DNA of 64,000 nt from Pseudomonas serbica (GCF_028823535.1 NZ_JAQIYM010000009.1:1-64000); one strand, 5' to 3'. Shown: positions 53,314 to 62,403, counted from the stretch's first letter. Notes: generated from the sequence alone by a model not told the origin. Made by a program: numbers and translations.

Positions 53314-54765
53314 ATGTCCGTCCGTCGTACCAAAATCGTCGCCACCCTTGGCCCGGCCAGTAACTCGCCGGAAGTTCTCGAACAGCTGATCCTGGCTGGC
53401 CTGGACGTCGCCCGCCTGAACTTCTCCCACGGCACCCCCGACGAGCACAAGGCTCGCGCGAAGCTGGTGCGTGACCTGGCCGCCAAGCACGGCCGTTTCG
53501 TTGCATTGCTGGGTGACCTGCAAGGCCCGAAAATCCGTATCGCCAAATTCGCCAACAAAAAGATCGAGCTGAAGATCGGTGATCAATTCACCTTCTCCAC
53601 CAGCCATCCCCTGACCGAAGGCAACCAGCAAGTGGTCGGCATCGACTACCCGGACCTGGTCAAGGACTGCGGTGTAGGCGACGAGCTGCTGCTCGACGAC
53701 GGTCGCGTGGTGATGCGCGTCGATACCGCCACTGCCACCGAACTGAACTGCACCGTGACCATCGGCGGCCCGCTGTCGGACCACAAAGGCATCAACCGTC
53801 GTGGTGGCGGCCTGACCGCTCCGGCCCTGACTGAAAAAGACAAGGCTGACATCAAGCTCGCTGCGGAAATGGAAGTCGACTACCTCGCGGTTTCCTTCCC
53901 GCGCGATGCCGCCGACATGGAATACGCCCGTCAACTGCGCGATGAAGCCGGCGGTACTGCCTGGCTGGTGGCGAAGATCGAACGCGCCGAAGCCGTGGCC
54001 GATGACGATACCCTCGACGGCCTGATCAAAGCCTCCGACGCCGTGATGGTGGCCCGTGGCGACCTCGGTGTGGAAATCGGCGACGCCGAGCTGGTGGGCA
54101 TCCAGAAGAAGATCATTCTGCACGCACGCCGCCACAACAAGGCCGTGATCGTGGCGACCCAGATGATGGAGTCGATGATCCAGAACCCGATGCCGACCCG
54201 CGCTGAAGTCTCTGACGTAGCCAACGCCGTGCTCGACTACACCGACGCCGTGATGCTTTCGGCCGAAAGTGCTGCCGGCCTGTATCCGCTGGAAGCCGTT
54301 CAGGCGATGGCGCGCATCTGTGTCGGCGCTGAAAAGCACCCGACCAGCAAGACCTCCAGCCACCGTATTGGCAAGGAATTCACGCGCTGTGACGAAAGCA
54401 TTGCACTGGCGACCATGTACACCGCCAACCACTTCCCGGGCGTGAAGGCGATCATCGCCCTGACCGAAAGTGGCTACACCCCGCTGATCATGTCGCGCAT
54501 CCGCTCCTCGGTGCCGATCTATGCGTTCACCCCGCACCGCGAAGCCCAGGCCCGCGCGGCCATGTTCCGTGGCGTGTACACCATCCCGTTCGACCCGGCG
54601 TCGCTGGCGCCGAACGAAGTCAGCCAGAAGGCGATCGACGAGCTGGTCAAGCGCGGCGTCGTACAGAAAGGCGACTGGGTCATCCTGACCAAGGGCGACA
54701 GCTACCACACCACCGGCGGCACCAACGGCATGAAAATCCTGCACGTTGGCGATCCAATGGTCTGA
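53314..54765 (+). CDS. pykA: Pyruvate kinase, type II
   Basis: A 483-residue glycolytic enzyme making pyruvate and ATP from phosphoenolpyruvate. It starts MSVRRTKIVATLGPASNSPE. It has GLDVARLNFSHG, LGDLQGPKIR, the catalytic VARGDLGVEIG, and the type II signature MMESMIQNPMPTRAEVSDVA. The C-terminal allosteric domain ends near MKILHVGDPMV. A strong terminator follows. In PAO1 pykA holds the same place next to the PilZ and MoxR cluster. Confidence 0.97.
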   Translation: MSVRRTKIVATLGPASNSPEVLEQLILAGLDVARLNFSHGTPDEHKARAKLVRDLAAKHGRFVALLGDLQGPKIRIAKFANKKIELKIGDQFTFSTSHPLTEGNQQVVGIDYPDLVKDCGVGDELLLDDGRVVMRVDTATATELNCTVTIGGPLSDHKGINRRGGGLTAPALTEKDKADIKLAAEMEVDYLAVSFPRDAADMEYARQLRDEAGGTAWLVAKIERAEAVADDDTLDGLIKASDAVMVARGDLGVEIGDAELVGIQKKIILHARRHNKAVIVATQMMESMIQNPMPTRAEVSDVANAVLDYTDAVMLSAESAAGLYPLEAVQAMARICVGAEKHPTSKTSSHRIGKEFTRCDESIALATMYTANHFPGVKAIIALTESGYTPLIMSRIRSSVPIYAFTPHREAQARAAMFRGVYTIPFDPASLAPNEVSQKAIDELVKRGVVQKGDWVILTKGDSYHTTGGTNGMKILHVGDPMV

Positions 54766-54786
54766 GTGATCGAGCGCTGAAAAGTA

Positions 54787-54821
54787 AAAGCCCTGCCATG
54801 TGAATGGCGGGGCTTTTTTTC
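54787..54821 (+). terminator. Intrinsic terminator of pykA
   Basis: AGCCCTGCCAT pairs with ATGGCGGGGCT across GTGA and ends in a run of eight T residues, 22 bp after the stop. Confidence 0.93.
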
Positions 54822-54950
54822 GTTTGAAGGAGTCAGTTCTCTCTAATGGCCAAGCGCCAGCCGTCAACGTTGACAGTTCCTATTTTTCCTCCGCGGTTTT
54901 ACTAATGAACAACTGCAGATATGCCTGCAGAACATTCCAGGGAGAGAGAA

Positions 54951-55022
54951 ATGACCATTTCAGTTGCAGCACAAACGACAAAATTGTCATTGCCGGCCTA
55001 TCAGAATTCAGGAGTGCTGTAA
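54951..55022 (+). CDS. Possible 23-residue small protein or gene remnant
   Basis: An ATG preceded by GGGAGAGAGAA, a good ribosome binding site, opens a 24-codon frame (MTISVAAQTTKLSLPAYQNS, then GVL and stop). I recognise no family. The strong ribosome binding site in an otherwise empty 337-bp gap is the only support. It may be a small protein, the N-terminal stub of a decayed gene, or chance. Confidence 0.3.
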   Translation: MTISVAAQTTKLSLPAYQNSGVL

Positions 55023-55102
55023 TTCGCTACCACGGCTGACACGTTGCACCCGCGGATCGCCAACGGGATGGTCAGAGTGGCCGACCACTGAAATATCAGC
55101 GT

Positions 55103-56038
55103 TCAGCCACGGCTCAGGAACACGTCGGCCAACAGCTGATTGCGCGGCAGTCCCGCCAGATACAGGCGCCGGGCAAAGACGTCGACGCTGTCGGGGGCTC
55201 CGCAGACCAAGGCCAGGGTTTGTCGGGAAACAAGACGCAGTTGTGTCAAGGCCGCTGGTAACTCGGCCGGCGTCCAGAATTCAACCGTCAGGTTCGGGCG
55301 ACTGGCCGCCAGGGCTTGCAGTGGTTTGGCCAGATAATGCTCGTTGGCATCGTGCGCCAGGTGAATGACGCGAATGGCGCCTCGATGATCTTGGCGTAAC
55401 GCTTCTCGCAACACCCCAAACAAAGGTCCCAATCCGGTGCCGGCCGCCATCAGCCACAGCGGTCGGTCGTGCCAGTCCGGGTCGTATTGCAAGGCCCCGC
55501 CGCGCAACTCGCCGAGACGGATCGGGTCACCGATGTTTAGCTGACGAGCTGCGTCGCAAAATTCCCCCGACTGGCGACAATCGAGGTGAAACTCGAGAAA
55601 GCGGTCCTCTTCCGGGAGGCTGGCAAGGGAGTACGGCCGCGCCACGTTACCCGCCCACAGCACCAGATGCTGGCCGGCCCTGTAGCGCAATGGCCGCAGT
55701 GCAGTCAGGCGCAAGCGCAATACGTTGGGGCTCAACCAATCGGCGGCGGCGACCTCGGCCGGACGACCGTCCTGTTGCGGGTCGAAGGTGTGCACTTGCA
55801 AGTCCTCGACCACCTGGCACTGGCAGGCCAGGCGCCAGCCTTGCTGACGCTGCTCCGCGCTCAGGGCATCGGGGCGGCTATCGCTCGGCAACCCCTGCAC
55901 GCACTGCACCAGGCACGCATGACAACTGCCGGCGCGACAGCTGTAGGGTACGGGCACACCGTTCTGATTCAGGGCATCGAGCAGGTTTGTGCCGGCTGTC
56001 ACCGACCATTGGCGATCGCCCACGCGTAATTCAGGCAT
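55103..56038 (-). CDS. 2Fe-2S ferredoxin / flavin reductase (FNR-type) fusion protein
   Basis: A 311-residue electron-transfer protein. The N-terminal plant-type ferredoxin domain (about 1-90) has the cluster motif YSCRAGSCHACLVQC. The FAD domain follows with ARPYSLASLPEE, then the NAD(P) domain with GTGLGPLFGVLREAL and LVCGAPDSVDVFARRL. This layout is that of oxygenase reductases and CDP-6-deoxyglucoseen reductase. No oxygenase is nearby, so its partner is unknown. I choose the ATG at 56038 (GGGA 8 nt upstream); its first bases overlap the diguanylate cyclase gene by 8 nt. Confidence 0.89.
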   Translation of the reverse strand: MPELRVGDRQWSVTAGTNLLDALNQNGVPVPYSCRAGSCHACLVQCVQGLPSDSRPDALSAEQRQQGWRLACQCQVVEDLQVHTFDPQQDGRPAEVAAADWLSPNVLRLRLTALRPLRYRAGQHLVLWAGNVARPYSLASLPEEDRFLEFHLDCRQSGEFCDAARQLNIGDPIRLGELRGGALQYDPDWHDRPLWLMAAGTGLGPLFGVLREALRQDHRGAIRVIHLAHDANEHYLAKPLQALAASRPNLTVEFWTPAELPAALTQLRLVSRQTLALVCGAPDSVDVFARRLYLAGLPRNQLLADVFLSRG

Positions 56039-57149
56039 CGACATTTTCCCATGCCGCCGCGCAACGATTGCGGCCGTCACGCTTGGCGCGATAAAGCGCC
56101 TGGTCTGCCCGCTGCAAGGCTTCATCGAGATCATCGCCCATTTCCAGCAGGGTCATGCCGGCGCAAAGGCTGAGACTGCCCACCTTCAAGCCAATCAGCT
56201 GGACATCGGTAAAGGCGATGCGCAGCCGCTCGCAACAGGCGGTCAACCGTTCGGCATCGCAATCAGGCAGTAACACCACGAACTCTTCTCCGCCGTAGCG
56301 TGCCAGGACATCACCGTCACGCAGGCAGGCCGACGCCACGCCGGCAAAAGCCTGCAGCACCTGATCCCCAGCCGCATGGCCGTGAAGGTCATTGATGCGC
56401 TTGAAATGATCGAGATCGATCAGCGCAAGGCCATGCACGACGCCGGCCTCCATGGCTTCCAGTTCCCGTGAAGCCAGGCTCAGGAAATGCCGGCGATTGA
56501 ACAGCCCGGTCAACTCGTCGGTAGCCACCAGGTCCTCGAGCTGGCGCATCATCCCGCGCAACGTGTCCTGGTGCGCCTGCAAGGCGAAGCGGCGCTGGCG
56601 CATGCGCAGGCGTGAAGCCTGGACGTGACGGGCGTACACCTCAAGCCAGACCAGGACAATAAACAGCACGCACACCTGCAACACCGCTAGCGCCGGGTCG
56701 GCCAGCTGAAAGTGGTAGCCCTCCCACAGCGTGATCGCGCTGAAACTGAAGAACACCAGCAACGCGCACCGGGCAAACGCGCGGCGCGACAGATGAAACA
56801 GCCCGAACAACAGAATCAGCACGTAGAACACCAGGAACGCGCCGCGTGCCTCATCCAGATTGACAATCAGCCAGGTTTGCCAGCCCAGCCCCAGCAATAC
56901 CTGCGCCTCGGTCAGGCTGGGGTCGGAAAAACGCAGGTTGCAGCCGCTGTAGAACACCACGAACAACGCCGCCTGGCTGATGACCACGAGTGCGCTGCCA
57001 ACGGCGACATTGGCCAGCGGCTCATCGTAATGACCGGTAAAAAACGCCAGCCACAGCAGCAGCAAAGCCAAGGCATAGGTGCCGGCCGCGAGGGCAAAAC
57101 GTTTGAGCAACAGGCGCTGGATGGCGTTATGGGTCAATCGTTGACTCAC
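56031..57149 (-). CDS. Membrane diguanylate cyclase, GGDEF domain (SadC-like by position)
   Basis: A 372-residue protein with about six membrane helices in the first 180 residues and a C-terminal GGDEF domain (about 205-370). The active site is GGEEF in LARYGGEEFVVLLPD, and the inhibitory I-site RDGD lies five residues before it, so the enzyme should be active and product-inhibited. In PAO1 the cyclase between a ferredoxin reductase and a fumarase gene is SadC (PA4332), as I recall. The shorter length here leaves that name tentative. It is coupled to the reductase by an 8-nt overlap. Confidence 0.92.
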   Translation of the reverse strand: MSQRLTHNAIQRLLLKRFALAAGTYALALLLLWLAFFTGHYDEPLANVAVGSALVVISQAALFVVFYSGCNLRFSDPSLTEAQVLLGLGWQTWLIVNLDEARGAFLVFYVLILLFGLFHLSRRAFARCALLVFFSFSAITLWEGYHFQLADPALAVLQVCVLFIVLVWLEVYARHVQASRLRMRQRRFALQAHQDTLRGMMRQLEDLVATDELTGLFNRRHFLSLASRELEAMEAGVVHGLALIDLDHFKRINDLHGHAAGDQVLQAFAGVASACLRDGDVLARYGGEEFVVLLPDCDAERLTACCERLRIAFTDVQLIGLKVGSLSLCAGMTLLEMGDDLDEALQRADQALYRAKRDGRNRCAAAWENVDA

Positions 57150-57460
57150 CCTATGAAAGGAGACTGACAGAGCGTCCTACTCTACAGACCGATTGCCACT
57201 TTAGTGGTGCGGCCGATAAATGACCATTCAATTTTCAGGGGTTGCAGGCACTTTGCCCATAGCGGGGATCGGCTACGACAATGAGACCAAGGTTTGACCA
57301 CCGGCGCGTGTACCCGCCAGCAAGGCGCGTTATACTGCCGCGCCTTTTTAGCGTCGCGCCAGCATGCCCGGCGTGCCTTGAAAGGTGCTTGCAACCGACC
57401 GATGCACCCAAGCTGCAAGCACCTTATTGAATGTTCCCGTCTTTTAGAGGAGCGCGACTC
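57150..57460. other. 311-bp divergent region between the diguanylate cyclase and fumarase genes
   Basis: No gene is evident. It must hold the promoters of both genes. A hairpin AAGGCGCG/CGCGCCTT with TTATACTGC in the loop and a following TTT lies at 57322-57349 on the plus strand, inside the fumarase leader or promoter. TTATACT in the loop could itself be a -10 box. Confidence 0.45.
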
Positions 57461-58984
57461 ATGACCGTGATCAAGCAAGACGACCTGATTCAGAGCGTTG
57501 CCGACGCCCTGCAGTTCATTTCCTACTACCACCCCGTGGATTTCATCCAGGCGATGCACGAGGCCTACCTGCGTGAAGAATCGCCGGCAGCTCGCGATTC
57601 GATGGCGCAGATCCTGATCAACTCGCGCATGTGCGCCACCGGCCACCGCCCGATCTGCCAGGACACCGGCATCGTGACCGTGTTTGTCCGGGTGGGCATG
57701 GACGTTCGTTGGGATGGCGCCACCATGGGCCTGGACGACATGATCAACGAAGGCGTGCGTCGCGCCTACAACCTGCCGGAAAACGTCCTGCGTGCTTCGA
57801 TCCTCGCCGACCCGGCGGGCGCTCGCAAGAACACCAAGGACAACACCCCGGCCGTTATCCATTACTCCATCGTCCCGGGTAATACCGTGGAAGTGGACGT
57901 GGCGGCCAAGGGCGGCGGTTCCGAGAACAAGTCGAAAATGGCCATGCTCAACCCGTCCGACTCGATCGTCGACTGGGTTCTGAAGACCGTTCCGACCATG
58001 GGCGCCGGCTGGTGCCCACCGGGCATGCTCGGCATCGGCATCGGCGGCACCGCCGAGAAAGCCGCGGTCATGGCCAAGGAAGTGTTGATGGAATCCATCG
58101 ACATTCACGAGCTGAAGGCCCGTGGCCCGCAGAACCGCATTGAAGAAATGCGCCTGGAGCTGTTCGAGAAGGTCAACCAGCTGGGCATCGGCGCCCAGGG
58201 CCTCGGTGGCCTGACCACCGTGCTCGACGTGAAGATCATGGACTACCCGACCCACGCCGCTTCGTTGCCGGTGTGCATGATCCCGAACTGCGCCGCCACC
58301 CGTCACGCCCACTTCGTGCTCGACGGTTCCGGCCCGGCCTCGCTGGAAGCGCCACCGCTGGACGCCTACCCGGAAATCGTCTGGGAAGCCGGCCCGTCGG
58401 CCCGTCGCGTCAACCTCGACACCCTGACCCCGGAAGAAGTGCAGAGCTGGAAACCGGGCGAAACCGTCTTGCTCAACGGCAAGATGCTCACCGGTCGCGA
58501 CGCTGCGCACAAGCGCATGGTCGAGATGCTGAACAAGGGTGAAACCCTGCCGGTGGACCTCAAGGGTCGCTTCATCTATTACGTCGGCCCGGTTGATCCG
58601 GTTCGCGAAGAAGTGGTTGGCCCGGCTGGCCCGACCACCGCGACGCGGATGGACAAGTTCACCCGCCAGATCCTCGAGCAAACCGGCCTGCTGGGCATGA
58701 TCGGCAAATCCGAGCGCGGTCCTACCGCCATCGACGCGATCAAGGACCACAAGGCCGTTTACCTGATGGCAGTGGGCGGCGCGGCTTACCTGGTGGCGCA
58801 AGCGATCAAGAAATCCCGCGTTGTCGCTTTCGCCGAACTGGGCATGGAAGCGATCTACGAGTTCGACGTCAAGGACATGCCTGTGACCGTTGCGGTCGAC
58901 AGCAAGGGCGAGTCCGTGCACATCACCGGTCCTGCCATCTGGCAGCAAAAGATCAGTGAAAGCCTGGCGGTAGAAGTGCAGTAA
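57461..58984 (+). CDS. Fumarate hydratase, class I (iron-sulfur)
   Basis: A 507-residue oxygen-sensitive [4Fe-4S] fumarase interconverting fumarate and malate. N-terminal (alpha-type) and C-terminal (beta-type) domains are fused. Cluster cysteines are likely in RPICQDTGIVTVFVRVG, LPVCMIPNCAATRH and the neighbouring segments. GPTTATRMDKFTRQIL is typical of the C-terminal part. The ATG at 57461 follows AGAGGAG and gives the family N-terminus. A terminator follows. Pseudomonads also carry class II FumC, used when iron is limiting. Confidence 0.95.
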   Translation: MTVIKQDDLIQSVADALQFISYYHPVDFIQAMHEAYLREESPAARDSMAQILINSRMCATGHRPICQDTGIVTVFVRVGMDVRWDGATMGLDDMINEGVRRAYNLPENVLRASILADPAGARKNTKDNTPAVIHYSIVPGNTVEVDVAAKGGGSENKSKMAMLNPSDSIVDWVLKTVPTMGAGWCPPGMLGIGIGGTAEKAAVMAKEVLMESIDIHELKARGPQNRIEEMRLELFEKVNQLGIGAQGLGGLTTVLDVKIMDYPTHAASLPVCMIPNCAATRHAHFVLDGSGPASLEAPPLDAYPEIVWEAGPSARRVNLDTLTPEEVQSWKPGETVLLNGKMLTGRDAAHKRMVEMLNKGETLPVDLKGRFIYYVGPVDPVREEVVGPAGPTTATRMDKFTRQILEQTGLLGMIGKSERGPTAIDAIKDHKAVYLMAVGGAAYLVAQAIKKSRVVAFAELGMEAIYEFDVKDMPVTVAVDSKGESVHITGPAIWQQKISESLAVEVQ

Positions 58985-59001
58985 GCGCTTCGACCGGCAC
59001 G

Positions 59002-59038
59002 AAAAAGGCGACAGGGGGATGCTCCTGTCGCCTTTTTT
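59002..59038 (+). terminator. Intrinsic terminator of the fumarase gene
   Basis: AAGGCGACAGG pairs with CCTGTCGCCTT across GGGATGCT and ends in TTTTTT, about 18 bp after the stop. Confidence 0.92.
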
Positions 59039-59128
59039 ATTGCCTGCTTTTGCAAGAGCCGCTTTTATGGGATGACAGCAAAGCCCCATGGTATGGTGCG
59101 CCCCCGTACACCTGTGTAATACCCAAGC

Positions 59129-60904
59129 ATGTTTGAATCCTCTCGTCCTTTGCGCCTGGCGCTGTATACCCTGTTGATCATCGCTGGCGCCGCCCTCGCC
59201 GCGACCCTGGCCGTTCGTCAAACCGTGCGCCAGTCACTGGTCGATGACGCAGCCCGTGCCAATCAGCAATTGGCGCTGTATGCCACCTCCCTGCATACCC
59301 TAATCGAACGCTACCGCGCCCTGCCCTCGGTGCTGGCACTCGACCCGCAATTGCGCGACGCACTCAAAGGCCCGGTGAGCCCCGGGCAACAGGAGGTGCT
59401 CAACCGCAAACTGGAACAGATCAACGGCGCCGCCGAGTCTTCGACCCTGGAACTGCTCGATCGCACCGGCCTGGCCGTGGCAGCGAGCAACTGGCGTTTG
59501 CCCAGCAGCTACGTCGGCCACAACTACGGTTTTCGCCCCTACTTCAACCAGACCCGCACCCAAGGCACCGGGCGTTTTTACGCCGTGGGGGTGACCAGTG
59601 GAATTCCGGGCTACTTCCTCTCCAGCGCGGTGACTAACGACGATGGCCAGTTTCTCGGCGCCATGGTGGTGAAACTGGAGTTTCCCGAGCTGGAACGCGA
59701 ATGGCGCCAGGGTAGCGACACCCTGCTGGTCAGCGACGCCCGCGGCATCATCTTCATCGCCAACCAGCCGGGCTGGCGCTATCGGCACCTGAAACCGCTG
59801 AGCGACATCGATCGCGCCGAACTCAAGACCACCCGCCAATACGACAAGCAGCCGCTGATGCCGCTTGAATACCGATCATTGCGCCGCTTCGACGAAAACA
59901 GCGACCTGGCACGGGTCGATGGCCCCGACGGCCCGGCCGATTACCTGTGGGAATCCCTGCCGCTGGCCGCCGAAGGCTGGACCCTGCACCTGCTGCGCCG
60001 CCCGCAGGTTGCCTTTGAAGACAGTCGTAACGCCGCACTCGCTGCAGCGGGTATATGGCTGACGCTGGTGTTTCTGCTGCTGTTTCTCAACCAGCGCTGG
60101 CGCCTGGCCAAACTGCGCCAGCGCAGCCGCGAAGAACTCGAGCAACTGGTTGAAGAACGTACCCGCGACCTGCGCACCGCTCAGGAAGGCCTGGTGCAAT
60201 CGGCCAAACTGGCCGCCCTCGGCCAGATGTCCGCCGCCCTCGCCCACGAGATCAACCAGCCGCTGACCGCCCAGCGCATGCAATTGGCGACCCTGCGGCT
60301 GCTGCTCGATCACGGCCGGGTCGACGAAGCCTACAAGGCGCTCAAGCCGCTGGATGAAATGCTCACGCGCATGGCCGCGCTCACCGGTCACCTGAAGACC
60401 TTCGCCCGCAAAAGCCCCAGTGGCTTGCGCGAACGCCTGGACCTGGCCTCGGTGGTGGACCAGGCGCTGCAACTGCTCGACACACGATTGCGCGACGAAC
60501 AGGTCAGCACCGTGCTGCACCTGACGCGACCGGCCTGGGTGCGTGGCGATGCGATTCGCCTGGAGCAAGTGCTGATCAATCTGCTGCGCAATGCCCTGGA
60601 TGCGATGCAGGACAAACCCTGCAAGCGTCTGGAGATTCGCCTCGAAGCCGAAGAGCAAGCGTGGCGCCTGAGCGTCATCGACAACGGCGGCGGGATTGCC
60701 GAAGAACATCTGTCGAAAGTGTTCGACCCGTTCTTCACCACCAAACCGGTGGGCGATGGCCTGGGTATCGGCCTGGCGGTGTCCTTCGCTATCGTTCATG
60801 AATCGGGTGGACGCCTGACGGCGGATAATCATGACAAAGGCGCGGTGTTCTCCCTGACCTTGCCGATCGACCTGGAGGCGCACGGTTCATGCTCAATTCA
60901 GTGA
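59129..60904 (+). CDS. DctB/MifS-type C4-dicarboxylate or 2-oxoglutarate sensor kinase
   Basis: A 591-residue membrane kinase. Helices at about 8-30 and 298-318 enclose a periplasmic double-Cache/PAS-like sensor of about 265 residues ([29 protein letters not shown]), as in DctB. The coiled linker is followed by HisKA with [17 protein letters not shown] and HATPase_c with [14 protein letters not shown] and [13 protein letters not shown]. It overlaps the regulator gene by 16 nt. The adjacent transporter suggests the ligand is 2-oxoglutarate or a C4-dicarboxylate; MifS in PAO1 is the likely functional match. Confidence 0.91.
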   Translation: MFESSRPLRLALYTLLIIAGAALAATLAVRQTVRQSLVDDAARANQQLALYATSLHTLIERYRALPSVLALDPQLRDALKGPVSPGQQEVLNRKLEQINGAAESSTLELLDRTGLAVAASNWRLPSSYVGHNYGFRPYFNQTRTQGTGRFYAVGVTSGIPGYFLSSAVTNDDGQFLGAMVVKLEFPELEREWRQGSDTLLVSDARGIIFIANQPGWRYRHLKPLSDIDRAELKTTRQYDKQPLMPLEYRSLRRFDENSDLARVDGPDGPADYLWESLPLAAEGWTLHLLRRPQVAFEDSRNAALAAAGIWLTLVFLLLFLNQRWRLAKLRQRSREELEQLVEERTRDLRTAQEGLVQSAKLAALGQMSAALAHEINQPLTAQRMQLATLRLLLDHGRVDEAYKALKPLDEMLTRMAALTGHLKTFARKSPSGLRERLDLASVVDQALQLLDTRLRDEQVSTVLHLTRPAWVRGDAIRLEQVLINLLRNALDAMQDKPCKRLEIRLEAEEQAWRLSVIDNGGGIAEEHLSKVFDPFFTTKPVGDGLGIGLAVSFAIVHESGGRLTADNHDKGAVFSLTLPIDLEAHGSCSIQ

Positions 60905-62220
60905 TGGTGGTCGACGACGAAAGCAGCATTCGCAGCGCCGTCGAGCAATGGCTGAGCCTGTCGGGTTTCGAAGTGCAGTTGTTCAGCCGCGCCGACGAGT
61001 GCCTCGCGCAGTTGCCCAGGCATTTTGCCGGGGTGATTCTGAGCGACGTGCGCATGCCCGGCATGAGCGGCCTGGAACTGCTGGCCGAAGTACAGCGCCG
61101 CGACGCCGATTTGCCGGTGATTCTGCTGACGGGCCACGGCGATGTCCCCATGGCGGTCGACGCGATGCGCGATGGCGCCTACGATTTCCTGGAAAAACCC
61201 TTCAGCCCTGAAACCCTCCTCGGCAGTTTGCGCCGGGCGCTGGACAAGCGCCGGCTGGTCCTGGAAAACCGAGCCCTGCACGAACAGGCGGACAACCGCG
61301 CCAAACTTGACGCCACCTTGCTCGGTGTTTCCCGTAGCTTGCAGACCTTGCGCCGGCAGGTGCTCGATCTGGCGGCGCTCCCGGTCAATGTCTTGATCCG
61401 CGGCGAAACCGGCAGCGGCAAGGAGCTGGTTGCCCGTTGCCTGCACGACTTCGGCCCACGTGCCGATAAACCCTTCGTCGCCTTGAACTGCGCGGCCATC
61501 CCCGAACAACTGTTCGAGGCCGAGCTGTTCGGCCACGAAAGTGGCGCATTCACCGGCGCCCAGGGCAAGCGCATCGGCAAGCTTGAATACGCCGATGGCG
61601 GCACGCTGTTTCTCGATGAAATCGAAAGCATGCCCCTGGCGCAGCAGGTGAAATTGTTGCGGGTGTTGCAGGAGCAAAAGCTCGAGCGATTGGGTTCAAA
61701 CCAAAGTATTCGCGTGGACTTGCGGATCATCGCCGCGACCAAACCGGACTTGCTCGAGGAAGCGCGGGCCGGACGTTTTCGCGAGGACCTGGCTTACCGT
61801 CTGAACGTCGCTGAGTTGCGCCTGCCACCCTTGCGCGACCGCCGCGAAGACATTCCGTTGTTGTACGAGGCCTTTGCCCGCAGTGCCGCCGAGCGCCTGG
61901 GCCGCACCTTTGCGCCGTTGAGCGGGCCGCAGCTGAGCCATCTGTTGAGTCACGACTGGCCGGGCAATGTGCGTGAACTGGCGAATGTTGCCGAGCGTCA
62001 GGTGTTGGGACTTGGCGAGCCTGTACCGGCGGGCATAGAGCCCGGGCAGTCACTGGCGGCGCAACAGGAAGCCTTTGAAGCGCAGTGCCTGCGCGCGGCG
62101 TTGACCCGGCACAAGGGTGATGTGAAAGCGGTGCTCGAAGAGCTGCAACTGCCGCGCCGGACATTCAATGAAAAAATGCAGCGGCATGGATTGAACCGGG
62201 AGATGTTCCTCGGTGAATGA
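60889..62220 (+). CDS. DctD/MifR-type sigma-54-dependent response regulator
   Basis: A 443-residue NtrC-family activator. The receiver domain has the phosphoacceptor D53 (VILSDVRMPG). The AAA+ domain has Walker A GETGSGKE (171-178), the sigma-54 contact loop ESGAFTGAQ, and FLDEIESMPLAQQ. A C-terminal Fis-type helix-turn-helix follows (about 395-440, RHKGDVKAVLEELQLPRRTF). It is coupled to the sensor gene by a 16-nt overlap. A sigma-54 promoter with tandem repeats upstream lies just after the gene and drives the transporter. Confidence 0.94.
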   Translation: MLNSVMVVDDESSIRSAVEQWLSLSGFEVQLFSRADECLAQLPRHFAGVILSDVRMPGMSGLELLAEVQRRDADLPVILLTGHGDVPMAVDAMRDGAYDFLEKPFSPETLLGSLRRALDKRRLVLENRALHEQADNRAKLDATLLGVSRSLQTLRRQVLDLAALPVNVLIRGETGSGKELVARCLHDFGPRADKPFVALNCAAIPEQLFEAELFGHESGAFTGAQGKRIGKLEYADGGTLFLDEIESMPLAQQVKLLRVLQEQKLERLGSNQSIRVDLRIIAATKPDLLEEARAGRFREDLAYRLNVAELRLPPLRDRREDIPLLYEAFARSAAERLGRTFAPLSGPQLSHLLSHDWPGNVRELANVAERQVLGLGEPVPAGIEPGQSLAAQQEAFEAQCLRAALTRHKGDVKAVLEELQLPRRTFNEKMQRHGLNREMFLGE

Positions 62221-62249
62221 TCGTTCCCACGCTCCGCGTGGGAACGATC
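62219..62249. repeat. Palindrome overlapping the regulator stop codon
   Basis: GATCGTTCCCACGC and its exact inverse flank TCC. The first two bases belong to the TGA stop. No T-run follows. Such CGTTCCCACGC palindromes are common dispersed repeats in pseudomonads. It could act as a 3'-end stabiliser or a partial terminator separating the regulator from the transporter promoter. Confidence 0.75.
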
Positions 62250-62256
62250 AGGCTCG

Positions 62257-62303
62257 GCGAATTTCCGCTCACAGCCATTCCTTCATAAGCGGATTTCCGC
62301 TCA
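62257..62303 (+). promoter_or_regulatory. Two direct repeats, candidate activator binding sites (UAS)
   Basis: GCGAATTTCCGCTCA at 62257-62271 and GCGGATTTCCGCTCA at 62289-62303 differ by one base and are 32 bp apart, about three helical turns. The second is also a near-palindrome (AGCGGA/TCCGCT). They lie about 67-113 bp upstream of the predicted start of the transporter transcript, the usual place for NtrC-family activator dimers. The adjacent DctD/MifR-type regulator is the likely ligand. Confidence 0.7.
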
Positions 62304-62343
62304 TCCACTCTACCAAACCCCTCTAAACCGGCCTTCTCCCTGT

Positions 62344-62359
62344 TGGCACAGCTCCTGCT
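62344..62359 (+). promoter_or_regulatory. Sigma-54 promoter of the transporter gene
   Basis: TTGGCACAGCTCCTGCT matches the -24/-12 consensus TGGCAC-N5-TTGCW with one change (C for the first T of -12) and the exact GG-N10-GC spacing (GG 62345-62346, GC 62357-62358). The start would be near 62370, giving a leader of about 53 nt. Confidence 0.82.
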
Positions 62360-62395
62360 ATAGCCCCCGCAGGCTGCGTTAACGCGCGCTCCACA

Positions 62396-62403
62396 AAAAA
62401 TAA
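62396..62403 (+). promoter_or_regulatory. A-rich AANAANAA motif, possible Hfq/Crc target
   Basis: AAAAATAA fits the AANAANAA catabolite-activity motif bound by Hfq-Crc in pseudomonads and lies 7 bp before the ribosome binding site (GAAGGA) of the transporter. A-rich leaders occur by chance, so this is only a candidate. Confidence 0.4.

Larger units (their letters stand above)
54766..55102. other. 337-bp gap between pykA and the reductase gene
   Basis: It contains the pykA terminator (54787-54821), an AT-richer stretch with TTGACA at about 54867, and the small open frame at 54951. I find no terminator for the minus-strand reductase gene that ends at 55103. Confidence 0.5.

Noticed and set aside
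57182..59221. A 679-codon open frame antisense to the fumarase gene
   Set aside because: Same reason; the fumarase on the other strand is well supported, with a good ribosome binding site and terminator.
62219..62249. An intrinsic terminator after the response regulator gene
   Set aside because: The stem is strong but no T-run follows, so it is listed as a repeat rather than a terminator.
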